Source: UBA8752 sp002336475
Lineage (GTDB): Bacteria; Bacteroidota; Bacteroidia; Flavobacteriales_D; Sanyastnellaceae
Direction of reading: 5' to 3'
Assembly: GCA_943846755.1 (NCBI GenBank)
Contig: OX044365.1
Location: 2,666,001 to 2,730,000, forward strand
DNA: 64,000 nt
Position 1 is the first letter of the stretch. Each line of letters starts with the position of its first letter. A program made the translations under genes and the position numbers. The notes beneath the pieces are model-generated. The model ran no database searches. It was given only the letters and a program-made list of their open reading frames with translations, and had not been told where the DNA came from. Positions 55,986 to 64,000 of this stretch are shown here, one piece after another.

Positions 55986-57770
55986 TCAGGTATAGATGGA
56001 CTCGATCACGTCACCATAGCGCGCCAGGATGGGCTTGCGCTTGAGTTTGAGGGTCGGTGTCAATTCCCCCCCGTCAATGGTGAAGGGCTCTGGTAAAACG
56101 CGGATTTTTTTAACCCGCTCCCAAGTGGCAAAGGGCTGCATAAGTCCATCGAGGTCTTGCTGTATGCGTGCCAAGATTTCTTCGTCCGCGGGCACCTCAG
56201 ATGCACTGGGGCAGGGCCTGTCGTGTCGTTTGCACCATTCTGCGAGGAAGACCATGTCTGGTACTACCAATGCAGCAGGGTGTTTGCGGCTTTCACCGAT
56301 GACCATAACCTGTTCCACAAATCGGGAAGCCTTGATGGCATTCTCGAGCAGTTGAGGCGCAACATATTTACCGCCAGATGTCTTGAACATCTCTTTCTTG
56401 CGGTCGGTGATGCGCAGGAAACCATCCTCGATGACACCGATGTCACCAGTGTGGAACCAGTTGTTCTTCAGTACTTCTGCAGTCTTCTCCTCGTCCTTGT
56501 AGTACCCCATCATCACCTGTGGGCCTTTGACCAGGATTTCACCGTCTTCTGCAATGTTGATTTCGGTATCGGCAATCAGTTTTCCTACCGTTCCAATGCG
56601 CAACATGTCGGTGGCATTGAGGGAGTTTACGGATACCACTGGCGATGTTTCGGTCAGGCCATAGCCCTCATAAACTGGAATGCCAGCTCCGTTGAAAAAG
56701 CGTGCCAGGCGGGGCGCCAAAGCCGCAGATCCGCAGGCCACTGCCATGATTTCGGTGAGGCCAAGTGCTGCTTTGACTTTGTCGAATACCAGCTTGCGGG
56801 CGATGCCCAATTTCCATTCGTAGAATCCGCCATTGCCACCATCGGGCTCCCATTCCAAAGCCAGGCCAACGGCCCAGTTAAAGATGGCCGATTTGACGCC
56901 GCCTGCTTCGCGGCCTTTGGCGACGATGGCGTCATGGAACTTTTCGAGCAGCCGTGGCACTGCGGTAAACATGTGCGGCTGTGCAGCTCCCAGATCGTCC
57001 TTGACTGTTTCAAGGCTTTCACCGAAGTGGATTTTGGCGCCTTCGTGCATGTACAGGTAATGCAGCATCCGCTCAAAAATGTGGCAGACCGGCAAAAAGC
57101 TCAATACGCGGTATTCTGTTCCCGGAACCCGTTCGGGCAGCCTTGGAATGCTGTGGAGCGCGTTTTGCGCAATGTTCATGTGGCTCAACATGACACCTTT
57201 GGGGCGACCTGTGGTGCCCGAAGTGTAGATGATGGTGGCCATGTCCTCTTGAACGACTTGATTGCGCCGCTTTTCCAACTCTGCCTTGGTTTCGGCTTCG
57301 GCAGCTGCTCCCAATCCTGTGACTTCCCGCCAGGAACGCGCACCAGGAACGTCTTCAAAAGTGAAAACCGCTTCCAAAGAAGGGACTTGGTCTTGGATGG
57401 AGCTGACCTTTTGGAACAAATCTGCATTGCTCACAAAACAGAAGCGCGTTTCACTGTGGTTTAGGATGTACACATAATCATCCGGTGTCATGGTCGGATA
57501 GATGGGGACATCAATGCCGCCGGCCTGCAAAGTGCCGTGGTCCATCAGGTTCCATTCGCACCTGTTGTTGTGCGAAATGAGTGCCACCCGTTCGCCGGGT
57601 TGGAGCCCCATGGCAATGAGCCCGAGGCTCACTTGGTCCATTTCGTCCACAAATTGGGACGTAGAGTAGGAGATGGGAGCGCCGCCATTGGGCATCGTCA
57701 TCATGACGTCCAAAGGACCGTTGGCGAGTTGGTAACGGGGAAAATCGAATAACCGTGTGGGTCGGTTCAT
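55986..57770 (-). CDS. Long-chain-fatty-acid--CoA ligase (AMP-binding)
   Basis: Adenylate-forming enzyme, 594 residues, of the FadD15/long-chain acyl-CoA synthetase type. The P-loop motif is TIIYTSGTTGRPKGVMLSH; YEGYGLTETSPVVSVNS is the A5 motif, WFHTGDIGVIEDGFLRITDR the A7/A8 region and FKTSGGKYVAPQLLENAIKA follows. It activates fatty acids for lipid synthesis or beta-oxidation; a 3-hydroxyacyl-CoA dehydrogenase lies 1.2 kb away on the other strand. First gene of the acyl-CoA ligase-PAP2-crcB operon. Confidence 0.92.
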   Translation of the reverse strand: MNRPTRLFDFPRYQLANGPLDVMMTMPNGGAPISYSTSQFVDEMDQVSLGLIAMGLQPGERVALISHNNRCEWNLMDHGTLQAGGIDVPIYPTMTPDDYVYILNHSETRFCFVSNADLFQKVSSIQDQVPSLEAVFTFEDVPGARSWREVTGLGAAAEAETKAELEKRRNQVVQEDMATIIYTSGTTGRPKGVMLSHMNIAQNALHSIPRLPERVPGTEYRVLSFLPVCHIFERMLHYLYMHEGAKIHFGESLETVKDDLGAAQPHMFTAVPRLLEKFHDAIVAKGREAGGVKSAIFNWAVGLALEWEPDGGNGGFYEWKLGIARKLVFDKVKAALGLTEIMAVACGSAALAPRLARFFNGAGIPVYEGYGLTETSPVVSVNSLNATDMLRIGTVGKLIADTEINIAEDGEILVKGPQVMMGYYKDEEKTAEVLKNNWFHTGDIGVIEDGFLRITDRKKEMFKTSGGKYVAPQLLENAIKASRFVEQVMVIGESRKHPAALVVPDMVFLAEWCKRHDRPCPSASEVPADEEILARIQQDLDGLMQPFATWERVKKIRVLPEPFTIDGGELTPTLKLKRKPILARYGDVIESIYT

Positions 57771-57825
57771 GGTGAAAGGTGTTCAGCGGTCACAATGTAG
57801 TGGAAGGAATTTGCACTTTCGCAGC

Positions 57826-58308
57826 GTGACGGATTCACAATTCAAAGACGACCCGAGGCTTCAATGGCCAGAATTGGCTTTTGACGCTCCTCTGATGAAG
57901 GTGCAGCGCTCAGCTGGTAAGTGGCAGCTGCGTTGCATGGTGCGCCGCAAATGGGTGGCTTTGGAACCCGAAGAATGGGTGCGCCAGCACATTGTAGCGG
58001 CGTTGGTTCAATCGGGCTGGCCTTTGGGACGCATGGTGCTGGAACACCCTGTCCGGTTTGGGCAGGTCTCTGGACGCGTGGACATCGCGTGTTTTGACCG
58101 CTCAGGAGAGGTGTGCTTGGCCGTAGAGGTCAAAGCACCACATGTTCCGTTGGACGAGAAAGTGGCTGAACAGGTTGCGCGGTATGACCTGGCGCTTATG
58201 TCTTCTAAGCTAATGATAACCAATGGTTTGAAGACGGCTGTTTGGGGTCGAGGAGCAGATGGAGTTTTGGTTCAATCCAAGACTTGGCCGGTTGCCCAAG
58301 CAGATTGA
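57826..58308 (+). CDS. Type I restriction enzyme HsdR N-terminal-domain protein (orphan)
   Basis: A 160-residue protein with a PD-(D/E)xK-like nuclease domain: WVALEPEEWVRQHIVAALVQ, then GRVDIACFDRSGEVCLAVEV and KAP, giving the D...ExK pattern. Such stand-alone HSDR_N proteins are widespread in Bacteroidota beside holA and are not part of a restriction system; no hsdM or hsdS is here. GTG 57826 matches the usual length; longer starts overlap the divergent acyl-CoA ligase gene. Confidence 0.8.
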   Translation: MTDSQFKDDPRLQWPELAFDAPLMKVQRSAGKWQLRCMVRRKWVALEPEEWVRQHIVAALVQSGWPLGRMVLEHPVRFGQVSGRVDIACFDRSGEVCLAVEVKAPHVPLDEKVAEQVARYDLALMSSKLMITNGLKTAVWGRGADGVLVQSKTWPVAQAD

Positions 58309-58410
58309 CGGCGGGGATTGTGGATTACAAGGGGCTTTCTGTTGGAAAGCCAAAGTGACTCATGGCCACGAAAAGAACCGTGCAATGGGCGAACAGCGGT
58401 ATTTTGCACC

Positions 58411-58914
58411 ATGCAACCGAAGGACATATTGGCCATTTCCGGAAAACCGGGGCTCTACAAAGTGTTGAATACTACCCAGCGTGCCATTGTGGTGGAGAGC
58501 ATGAGAGAGGGCAAGCGCAGCGCGGTGCCTTCCTCTGCGAGGGTGTCTAGTTTTGAAGACATCAGCATCTTCACGTACGATGAAGACCTTCCGTTGTCGG
58601 AGGTGCTCAATACCCTTCACGGCCACCTGAAAGGAGGCGAAGCTCCAAACTCCAAGGAATCCCACGATACGCTGCGCGCTTTCGTGACCGAGGTGGTGAC
58701 CGACCTGGACCAAGAGCGGGTGTACCACAGCGACTTGAAAAAACTGTGCACGTGGTACAATGAGTTGAACAGCTTGGGTGTTTTGCCCTTTGCAGCAGCA
58801 GAAGACGAAGAACAATCCACTGAAGCTAAAGAGGCGCCGGTAGAGGAAGAGGAGGCCGCTGCGGAAGGTTCTGTCGAAGAAGTGTCAGAGGACGAAGCTG
58901 CGGCAGAAGAATGA
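58411..58914 (+). CDS. DUF5606 domain-containing protein
   Basis: A 167-residue protein: MQPKDILAISGKPGLYKVLN begins the DUF5606 domain. ARVSSFEDISIFTYDEDLPL and VYHSDLKKLCTWYNELNSLG complete it. The last 40 residues are a low-complexity Glu/Ala tail. The family is conserved in Bacteroidota and uncharacterised. Its stop overlaps the next gene's ATG. A 7-bp stem hairpin (GGCTTTC/GAAAGCC, 58333-58351) lies in the 102-base gap before it. Confidence 0.82.
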   Translation: MQPKDILAISGKPGLYKVLNTTQRAIVVESMREGKRSAVPSSARVSSFEDISIFTYDEDLPLSEVLNTLHGHLKGGEAPNSKESHDTLRAFVTEVVTDLDQERVYHSDLKKLCTWYNELNSLGVLPFAAAEDEEQSTEAKEAPVEEEEAAAEGSVEEVSEDEAAAEE

Positions 58915-59810
58915 GTGTTTCCACCCTTAAAGTGGCCGTCATTGGGGCGGGTACCATGGGCAACGGCATTGCCCACGTTTTTGCCCAGTCGGGTCACCAT
59001 GTGTCTTTGATTGATGTCAACGCCGCCGCTTTGGAGCGCGCCCAGGCGACCATTGAGCGAAATTTGGACCGGTTGGTGGCCAAGGAGCGCATCTCTGCCG
59101 ATGACAAAACTGCGACGCTTGCCCGGCTCAAAACCTCCACGGAAATGCACGGTGCAGTTTCCGATGCAGACTTGGTGGTAGAGGCGGCGACAGAACGCCT
59201 TGATTTGAAGCTGAAGATCTTTGAGCAGATTGACGCTTCGGCGCCTGCTGCTGCGATTCTAGCGACCAATACATCTAGCATTTCCATCACGCGCATTGCG
59301 GCAGCCACCGGACGCCCGGACAAGGTCATCGGGATGCATTTTATGAATCCTGTGCCCATCATGAAATTGGTGGAAGTCATCCGTGGCTATGACACGAGTG
59401 ACGAGACTACAGCCACCGTCGTTGCGTTGTCCCAACAACTCGGTAAGGTTCCGGTCGAAGTCAACGATTACCCGGGCTTTGTGGCCAACCGGATTTTGAT
59501 GCCCATGATCAACGAAGCCATCTGCAGCCTGCATGAAGGCGTTGCAGGTGTTGCGGAAATCGATCAAGTCATGAAGTTGGGCATGGCGCACCCCATGGGG
59601 CCGCTGCAGCTTGCAGATTTCATCGGTTTGGATGTCTGCTTGAGCATTCTACGGGTGTTGCAAGACGGATTTGGTCAGCCGAAATACGCGCCGAACCCAC
59701 TGTTGGTCAACATGGTCATGGCAGGCAAACTCGGCGTCAAGTCAGGAGAAGGTTTTTACACCTACACCAAAGGGAGCAAGGAAATTGTGGTTGCTCCCGC
59801 ATTCAGCTGA
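58911..59810 (+). CDS. 3-hydroxybutyryl-CoA dehydrogenase family protein
   Basis: NAD-dependent 3-hydroxyacyl-CoA dehydrogenase, 299 residues. The Rossmann motif is VAVIGAGTMGNGIAHVFAQS. LATNTSSISITRIAAATGRP, VIGMHFMNPVPIMKLVEVIR (catalytic His), NDYPGFVANRILMPMINEAI and KLGMAHPMGPLQLADFIGLD follow. It oxidises 3-hydroxybutyryl-CoA or reduces acetoacetyl-CoA. ATG 58911 overlaps the DUF5606 stop by 4 bases. Confidence 0.93.
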   Translation: MSVSTLKVAVIGAGTMGNGIAHVFAQSGHHVSLIDVNAAALERAQATIERNLDRLVAKERISADDKTATLARLKTSTEMHGAVSDADLVVEAATERLDLKLKIFEQIDASAPAAAILATNTSSISITRIAAATGRPDKVIGMHFMNPVPIMKLVEVIRGYDTSDETTATVVALSQQLGKVPVEVNDYPGFVANRILMPMINEAICSLHEGVAGVAEIDQVMKLGMAHPMGPLQLADFIGLDVCLSILRVLQDGFGQPKYAPNPLLVNMVMAGKLGVKSGEGFYTYTKGSKEIVVAPAFS

Positions 59811-59816
59811 TCAGAC

Positions 59817-60836
59817 GTGAAGGGGTTCCAGCCTTTACTCGATGACATTCGGGAGCGCAAATTTGCTCCGCTTTACCTCTTGGGTGGGGAAGAGGCTTTT
59901 TATTTGGATGCCCTGTCGGATGCGGTCGAAGCACATGCGCTGGAAGAGCACGAGCGGGATTTCAATCAAACCATTCTGTACGGAAGAGACAGTGACCTGG
60001 ACCAAGTGCTGGCCGCAGCCCGTCAGTTTCCCATGATGGCAGAGCGCCGATTGGTGCTGGTCAAAGAGGCCCAAGAGCTCAGAGAATGGAAGTCAAAAGA
60101 CAAGCTCGAAAAGCTTGCGGCATATGCGGATAACCCTGTGGCATCGACGGTGTTGGTGTTGGTGCACCGCAATAAAATGCCCGACAAACGTTTGGGTGCG
60201 GTAAAGCGCATTCAACAGGCAGGGGTGGTGTTTCAATCCACGAAAATCCGAGACTACAAGTTGCCAGAGTGGATCGAGGGCTTTGTCCAGTCCAAAGGGC
60301 GCCGCATCAGTCCGCGCACGGCTCAAGTGATGGCCGAATACCTCGGCAATGATCTCAAAAAAGTGGCAGGCGAGTTGGAAAAATTGTTCATCGCGTTGCC
60401 AGAAGGGGGCGAGGTCAGCGATACCCTGATTGAGCAGCACATCGGCATTTCCAAGGAGTACAACATTTTTGAGTTGACCGGAGCCCTCGCCGAAAAAGAC
60501 GTTGGGCGTGTGACCCGGATTGTCCAGTACATGCGCGCCAACGAGAAGTCCAACCCCGTGCCACGCATTCTGCCTGTTTTGACCAACTATTTCAGCAGGG
60601 TATTGACTTTTCACCACCTTCCCAGCCACGATCCATCTGCGGTAGCGAGTGCGCTGAGGGTACACCCCTTTGCAGCCAAAGAATACGCCAGGGCAGCGCG
60701 CAACTATCCCGCCCGCAAAGTGGCGAGGATTTTTGGCTACCTGAGGGAATGTGACGCTAAATCAAAGGGGGTGGGCAATGTGACTGTGCATCCATTCGAT
60801 TTACTGGAAGAGGCTTTGTTTAAGACCTTGCATTGA
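59817..60836 (+). CDS. holA: DNA polymerase III subunit delta
   Basis: Clamp-loader delta subunit, 339 residues, with an AAA+-like fold lacking ATPase motifs. FAPLYLLGGEEAFYLDALSD, NQTILYGRDSDLDQVLAAAR, QFPMMAERRLVLVKEAQEL and VRLIVQYMR-like DVGRVTRIVQYMRANEKSNP are family features. It opens the beta clamp. GTG start at 59817, six bases after the dehydrogenase stop. Confidence 0.9.
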   Translation: MKGFQPLLDDIRERKFAPLYLLGGEEAFYLDALSDAVEAHALEEHERDFNQTILYGRDSDLDQVLAAARQFPMMAERRLVLVKEAQELREWKSKDKLEKLAAYADNPVASTVLVLVHRNKMPDKRLGAVKRIQQAGVVFQSTKIRDYKLPEWIEGFVQSKGRRISPRTAQVMAEYLGNDLKKVAGELEKLFIALPEGGEVSDTLIEQHIGISKEYNIFELTGALAEKDVGRVTRIVQYMRANEKSNPVPRILPVLTNYFSRVLTFHHLPSHDPSAVASALRVHPFAAKEYARAARNYPARKVARIFGYLRECDAKSKGVGNVTVHPFDLLEEALFKTLH

Positions 60837-60889
60837 GCCTTTGAAGGGCCGATCGCGAACCGAACTCCCCCCTTGTTGTTGCCTTGATT

Positions 60890-61915
60890 ATGACCGCAAA
60901 AAACGACTTGCTTCTAAGGGTTCTCGCTGGAGAGGACACGCCGCGTCCTCCGGTTTGGCTGATGCGCCAAGCAGGACGAATCCTGCCTGAATACCGCGCT
61001 GTAAGAAGCCGCTTGTCGGGATTCAAGGAGCTGGTAGAGACCCCGGAATTGGCCTGTGAAGTGACCCTTCAGCCGGTTGATTTGCTCGGTGTGGACGCCG
61101 CGATCCTGTTTAGTGACATTTTGGTCGTTCCAGAAGCGATGGGTCTTCCGTATCAATTGATTGAGAAGGTTGGGCCTCGATTTGCCGAAACCATTGGTTC
61201 ACGCGCTGACCTTGATCGGTTGCATGCTGTTGAGCCAGAGGAACATTTGCGTTATGTCATGGATGCCATGCGCATGACGCGTCAGGCTTTGGACGGGCGG
61301 GTGCCGTTGATCGGGTTTGCAGGTGCTCCTTGGACGATTTTTTGCTACATGGTAGAGGGCGGAGGAAGCAAGGAATGGAGCAAGGCGCGGCGGATGCTGC
61401 GTTCTGAGCCGGCCCTGGCCGAGGATTTGCTCGACAGAATTACCGATGCGACCATTGTGTACCTCAATGCACAAGTGGCTGCGGGTGCGCAAGTGTTGCA
61501 GGTGTTTGACAGCTGGGCGGGCGCATTGGATGGTGCGCTTTTCGAACGTTACAGCATGCCCCGGCTTCGCCGCATTTGTGAGGAGGTACATGGGGCGCCG
61601 ATGATTGTCTTTGCGAAAGGCGCAGGCTGGCAACTTGATCGGTTGGCCACTTTGCCTTGTGCTGCGCTCGGAGTAGACTGGCACACGCCCATTTCAGAGG
61701 CCCGTCACAGGGCGCCCCAGCACGTGCTTCAGGGCAACATGGACCCCTCTGTTTTGTACGGCACTGAGGCCGAGGTGAGGAAGGCTACCCAACGAATGTT
61801 GTCTGATTTTGGGCGCGGTGGCCATGTGGCTAACTTGGGCCACGGTGTTTATCCCGACATCAACCCGGATCGCGTCAGGGCCTTCATCGACGAAGTCAAA
61901 CGCAGCGAGACTTGA
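60890..61915 (+). CDS. hemE: Uroporphyrinogen decarboxylase
   Basis: Haem-pathway enzyme (341 residues) converting uroporphyrinogen III to coproporphyrinogen III. The N-terminal signature PPVWLMRQAGRILPEYRAVR is followed by AAILFSDILVVPEAMG (catalytic Asp), LIGFAGAPWTIFCYMVEGGG, QVFDSWAGALDGALFERY and the C-terminal GGHVANLGHGVYPDINPDRV. ATG 60890 is used rather than a TTG two codons earlier. Confidence 0.96.
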   Translation: MTAKNDLLLRVLAGEDTPRPPVWLMRQAGRILPEYRAVRSRLSGFKELVETPELACEVTLQPVDLLGVDAAILFSDILVVPEAMGLPYQLIEKVGPRFAETIGSRADLDRLHAVEPEEHLRYVMDAMRMTRQALDGRVPLIGFAGAPWTIFCYMVEGGGSKEWSKARRMLRSEPALAEDLLDRITDATIVYLNAQVAAGAQVLQVFDSWAGALDGALFERYSMPRLRRICEEVHGAPMIVFAKGAGWQLDRLATLPCAALGVDWHTPISEARHRAPQHVLQGNMDPSVLYGTEAEVRKATQRMLSDFGRGGHVANLGHGVYPDINPDRVRAFIDEVKRSET

Positions 61916-61941
61916 TAGGGAACCATCAGAACAGGAAAACC

Positions 61942-63105
61942 ATGCGGAAATTGATGATGATTGGCGCTTGCATTGCGCTGTTGAATCCGGCCTTTGACGC
62001 CGACTTGAAGGCACAGGACGAGAACCTCGTTCCCAACGGCAGCTTCGAAAACGGAGATGTCAAGCGCCTCAAGGCTTACGGCCAACTCGAGGAGACCACG
62101 ACCGATTGGTTCCCGTATACCGACGCGCCACTTGACCTGTATTCTACGGATGTCAAAGGCGAGAAGGTGGCGGTTCCAGCCAACAGCTATGGTTACGAAG
62201 ATCCATCTGACGGCTACCGTTATGGTGGGTTCCGCGCCTACACAAAGTCGCCAAAGGTTGCGCGGACTTACTTCCAGGTGCGCTTGTCTGAAAACCTCCA
62301 GGCCAATCAGATGTACTGTGTGAGTTTCGATATTTCACTGAGTGACCTTTCGAAGTACGCAGTCAATGGCATCGGAGCTTATTTCTCGGACCGGAAAGAA
62401 ATGCAGCCCAATCTCGGTATTGTAGACCGCGACCCTCAAGTCATGCATCGGACGGACAAGGTGATGCAGTTGATGGAGGGATGGGAGACCGTTTGTGGCA
62501 CTGTTTTGGGCACAGGTCAAGAAGAGTACATGACCATCGGTGGGTTCAATGGCTCTCGCGACATTGAAGAAGTAAAGGTCAGGAAACCGAGCTCAATTTC
62601 GGGTGTGCAGACCATGCACGCATACTATTACATTGACAACGTGAAGGTTGTCCCTGTAGATGCCAAGAGCCAGTGCAACTGCTCACGCTCCTCAAATACA
62701 GCGCCTGATTTGGTGTATGGCGGTGCGAAGTTGCCCAATGAGCTGACTGGAAGGGATTTGGTTAGCCGTACAGCGGTTTACTACGCCTTTGTAAAGCGGT
62801 CCTTCACAGAAGACGGCAAGTCCTCTTTGGACCGTTTGGCAGGTGTGCTGAAATCAAACCCGTCGTGGACTTTGGAAGTCATGGGGCATTGTGATGACGA
62901 CGAAGTGTCTGAAGGCAAGATCAACCCGCGTTTTTCTGAAATGGGCCGCAAAAGGGCGGAGCAGGTCAAGCGCTACTTGACGTCTCAAGGTGTTTCTGAA
63001 GGAAGTGTAGTGGTGAGGGGGTTGGAAAACTCAGACCCCGCCAGCACCAAGGATTCTGACCTTGCCCGGGCGAAGAACCGCAGGGTGACTTTCCGGATCA
63101 AATAA
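61942..63105 (+). CDS. OmpA family protein with N-terminal jelly-roll-like domain
   Basis: A 387-residue exported protein (leader MRKLMMIGACIALLNPAF). Residues ~25-235 resemble carbohydrate-binding-like jelly-roll domains: LVPNGSFENGDVKRLKAYGQ, SDGYRYGGFRAYTKSPKVAR and YYYIDNVKVVPVDA near the end. After a CNCSRSS linker, an OmpA-like peptidoglycan-binding domain begins with FVKRSFTEDGKSSLDRLAGV and contains PSWTLEVMGHCDDDEVSEG, then SEMGRKRAEQVKRYL and ends LARAKNRRVTFRIK. It probably tethers the outer membrane or a surface structure to the wall. ATG 61942 is 26 bases after hemE. Confidence 0.8.
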   Translation: MRKLMMIGACIALLNPAFDADLKAQDENLVPNGSFENGDVKRLKAYGQLEETTTDWFPYTDAPLDLYSTDVKGEKVAVPANSYGYEDPSDGYRYGGFRAYTKSPKVARTYFQVRLSENLQANQMYCVSFDISLSDLSKYAVNGIGAYFSDRKEMQPNLGIVDRDPQVMHRTDKVMQLMEGWETVCGTVLGTGQEEYMTIGGFNGSRDIEEVKVRKPSSISGVQTMHAYYYIDNVKVVPVDAKSQCNCSRSSNTAPDLVYGGAKLPNELTGRDLVSRTAVYYAFVKRSFTEDGKSSLDRLAGVLKSNPSWTLEVMGHCDDDEVSEGKINPRFSEMGRKRAEQVKRYLTSQGVSEGSVVVRGLENSDPASTKDSDLARAKNRRVTFRIK

Positions 63106-63109
63106 CCCC

Positions 63110-64000
63110 ATGTGGAAACTGCCGGCCGTTTGGTTGGTCATGGTAGGGTTGGGGTTTGAGGCGTTGTCTCAAACGCCACTGCCCGTGCTTGATGCGGCCA
63201 GTTTGGTGCGTGACGGAGGGTTTGAATCCAAGAAATTCTGTCCATCCGATTACAACCAACAACGCCTGAGAACCCTTTCGAGTTGGGAGCAGCCCACAGA
63301 GGGCACTCCGGATCATTTTGCTGCCTGCAGTGGATCTGCAGGCGTGCCTGTAAATCGGTTTGGGAAGGAACTCGGATTGGATGGTGAAGCATACGGTGGC
63401 TTGGTGGTCTTCAGCCGGGCTAAATGGCGCTACAGAGAGTACCTGACTACAGAGTTGACGCGGTCTTTGGCACCCAACGAATGGGTTTGTGTGTCTTTTT
63501 GGTATTCGGCAGCGGAGAAGGCCGGTGTGGTGGCCGATGGGATCGGGGCGCTGTTGAGCGCTGAAAAGCCCCGTGGAGAGCGCGATTACATCTTGGAGCA
63601 AACCCCACAGATGGTCAACCCAGAAGGGCACTATCTCGAAGTGTCCGATGGGTGGGTCAAGCTTTCCGATGCGGTACAAGCCGAGGGAGGCGAACGCTGG
63701 CTCACCCTGGGCAACTTTGATGCAAAGGGAGAGACGCGGTTGGCATTGTCAGCGGATGCCCCTAAAGACGCTTCGGATTGGGCCTATGTATACCTTGACG
63801 GTGTGGCTGTTGTACCTGTGGATCGGCCTGAGGATTGCGCCTGCCTTGTGCGCAAAATCGCATCTGAAATTTCGGATCCTCCAGAGCCCTTAACCCGGGT
63901 AGAAGAATTGGAGAGGGACACCTTGCATTTTGACTTTGACGATGCTTCGCTGCAGGAGGAAGACTTGGTCAAGCTGGACCGCTGGGGCAACATGTTGCGC
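63110..64000 (+). CDS. OmpA family protein, tandem paralogue, cut by window end
   Basis: 297 codons remain open to the last base. A leader (KLPAVWLVMVGLGFEALSQ) is followed by a domain parallel to the upstream neighbour: SLVRDGGFESKKFCPSDYNQ, LDGEAYGGLVVFSRAKWRYR, WVCVSFWYSAAEKAG and WAYVYLDGVAVVPVDRPEDC. CACLVRK then leads into an OmpA-type start (LHFDFDDASLQEEDLVKLDR). ATG 63110 lies 4 bases after the neighbour's stop. The OmpA domain's remainder is outside the window. Confidence 0.75.
   Translation, partial: MWKLPAVWLVMVGLGFEALSQTPLPVLDAASLVRDGGFESKKFCPSDYNQQRLRTLSSWEQPTEGTPDHFAACSGSAGVPVNRFGKELGLDGEAYGGLVVFSRAKWRYREYLTTELTRSLAPNEWVCVSFWYSAAEKAGVVADGIGALLSAEKPRGERDYILEQTPQMVNPEGHYLEVSDGWVKLSDAVQAEGGERWLTLGNFDAKGETRLALSADAPKDASDWAYVYLDGVAVVPVDRPEDCACLVRKIASEISDPPEPLTRVEELERDTLHFDFDDASLQEEDLVKLDRWGNMLR

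Noticed and set aside
1..64000. Insertion sequences, integrases or phage genes
   Set aside because: No transposase, recombinase or phage structural protein was recognised in any frame.

Overview
The window reads as a stretch of chromosome from a GC-rich, pigmented member of the Bacteroidota, probably an aquatic Flavobacteriales-type bacterium. The signs are a fused SecDF, the LptD/OstA-amidase-MCE neighbourhood, small Bacteroidota families (DUF6728, DUF5606, DUF4159, DUF4389), bacillithiol synthesis (BshB1), a flavobacterial carotenoid cluster, promoters of the TTTG-N19-TANNTTTG type, and secreted proteins built from Cys/Asp-rich repeats and Fibrobacter-type (FISUMP) domains. No phage, transposon, CRISPR array or rRNA operon was seen. 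One tRNA (His, anticodon GTG) is present.

Layout. 1-6.6 kb: cell-envelope genes (MCE protein start, N-acetylmuramoyl-L-alanine amidase, an OstA-LptD fusion), then RidA, a small membrane protein and a PabA/TrpG amidotransferase. 6.7-10.1 kb: a three-gene lipoprotein operon (TPR-CsgG-like protein plus two LPP20-like proteins). 10.2-19.2 kb: mostly rightward genes (saccharopine dehydrogenase-like, ispH, mutL, two rhomboids, an EEP-family enzyme). 19.2-26.1 kb: a tightly overlapped leftward carotenoid operon, crtI-crtB-unknown-idi-crtD-cruF-crtZ-lycopene cyclase. Its gene content predicts a monocyclic 3-hydroxy/1'-hydroxy carotenoid such as saproxanthin. 26.3-27.8 kb: glutathione peroxidase and bshB1, preceded by an orphan rightward terminator.

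28-47 kb is the accessory part. Four large secreted, Cys/Asp-rich proteins lie in one orientation, interrupted by a block of housekeeping genes (33.2-38.5 kb: vanY-like, trxB, rluD-like, panB, alkB, Ca/Na antiporter, tatA) and one rightward glycosyltransferase. Two of the four are broken. One has a single +1 frameshift. The other carries 26 units of an 81-bp repeat with three +1 insertions at the same point of the unit, and a C-terminal domain scrambled by further indels. Near-identical GCCCCGC/GCGGGGC terminators follow two of these genes and secDF.

47.2-64 kb is again core-like: secDF, DUF4159 and DUF4389 proteins, an M61 peptidase, a PafA-like phosphatase, crcB, PAP2, an acyl-CoA ligase, an HsdR-N orphan, DUF5606, a 3-hydroxyacyl-CoA dehydrogenase, holA, hemE, and a tandem pair of OmpA-family proteins, the second running off the window end.

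All family names come from reading the translations; no database search was run. Start codons were moved to the internal ATG/GTG that best fits a signal peptide, the family's usual N-terminus or operon overlap.
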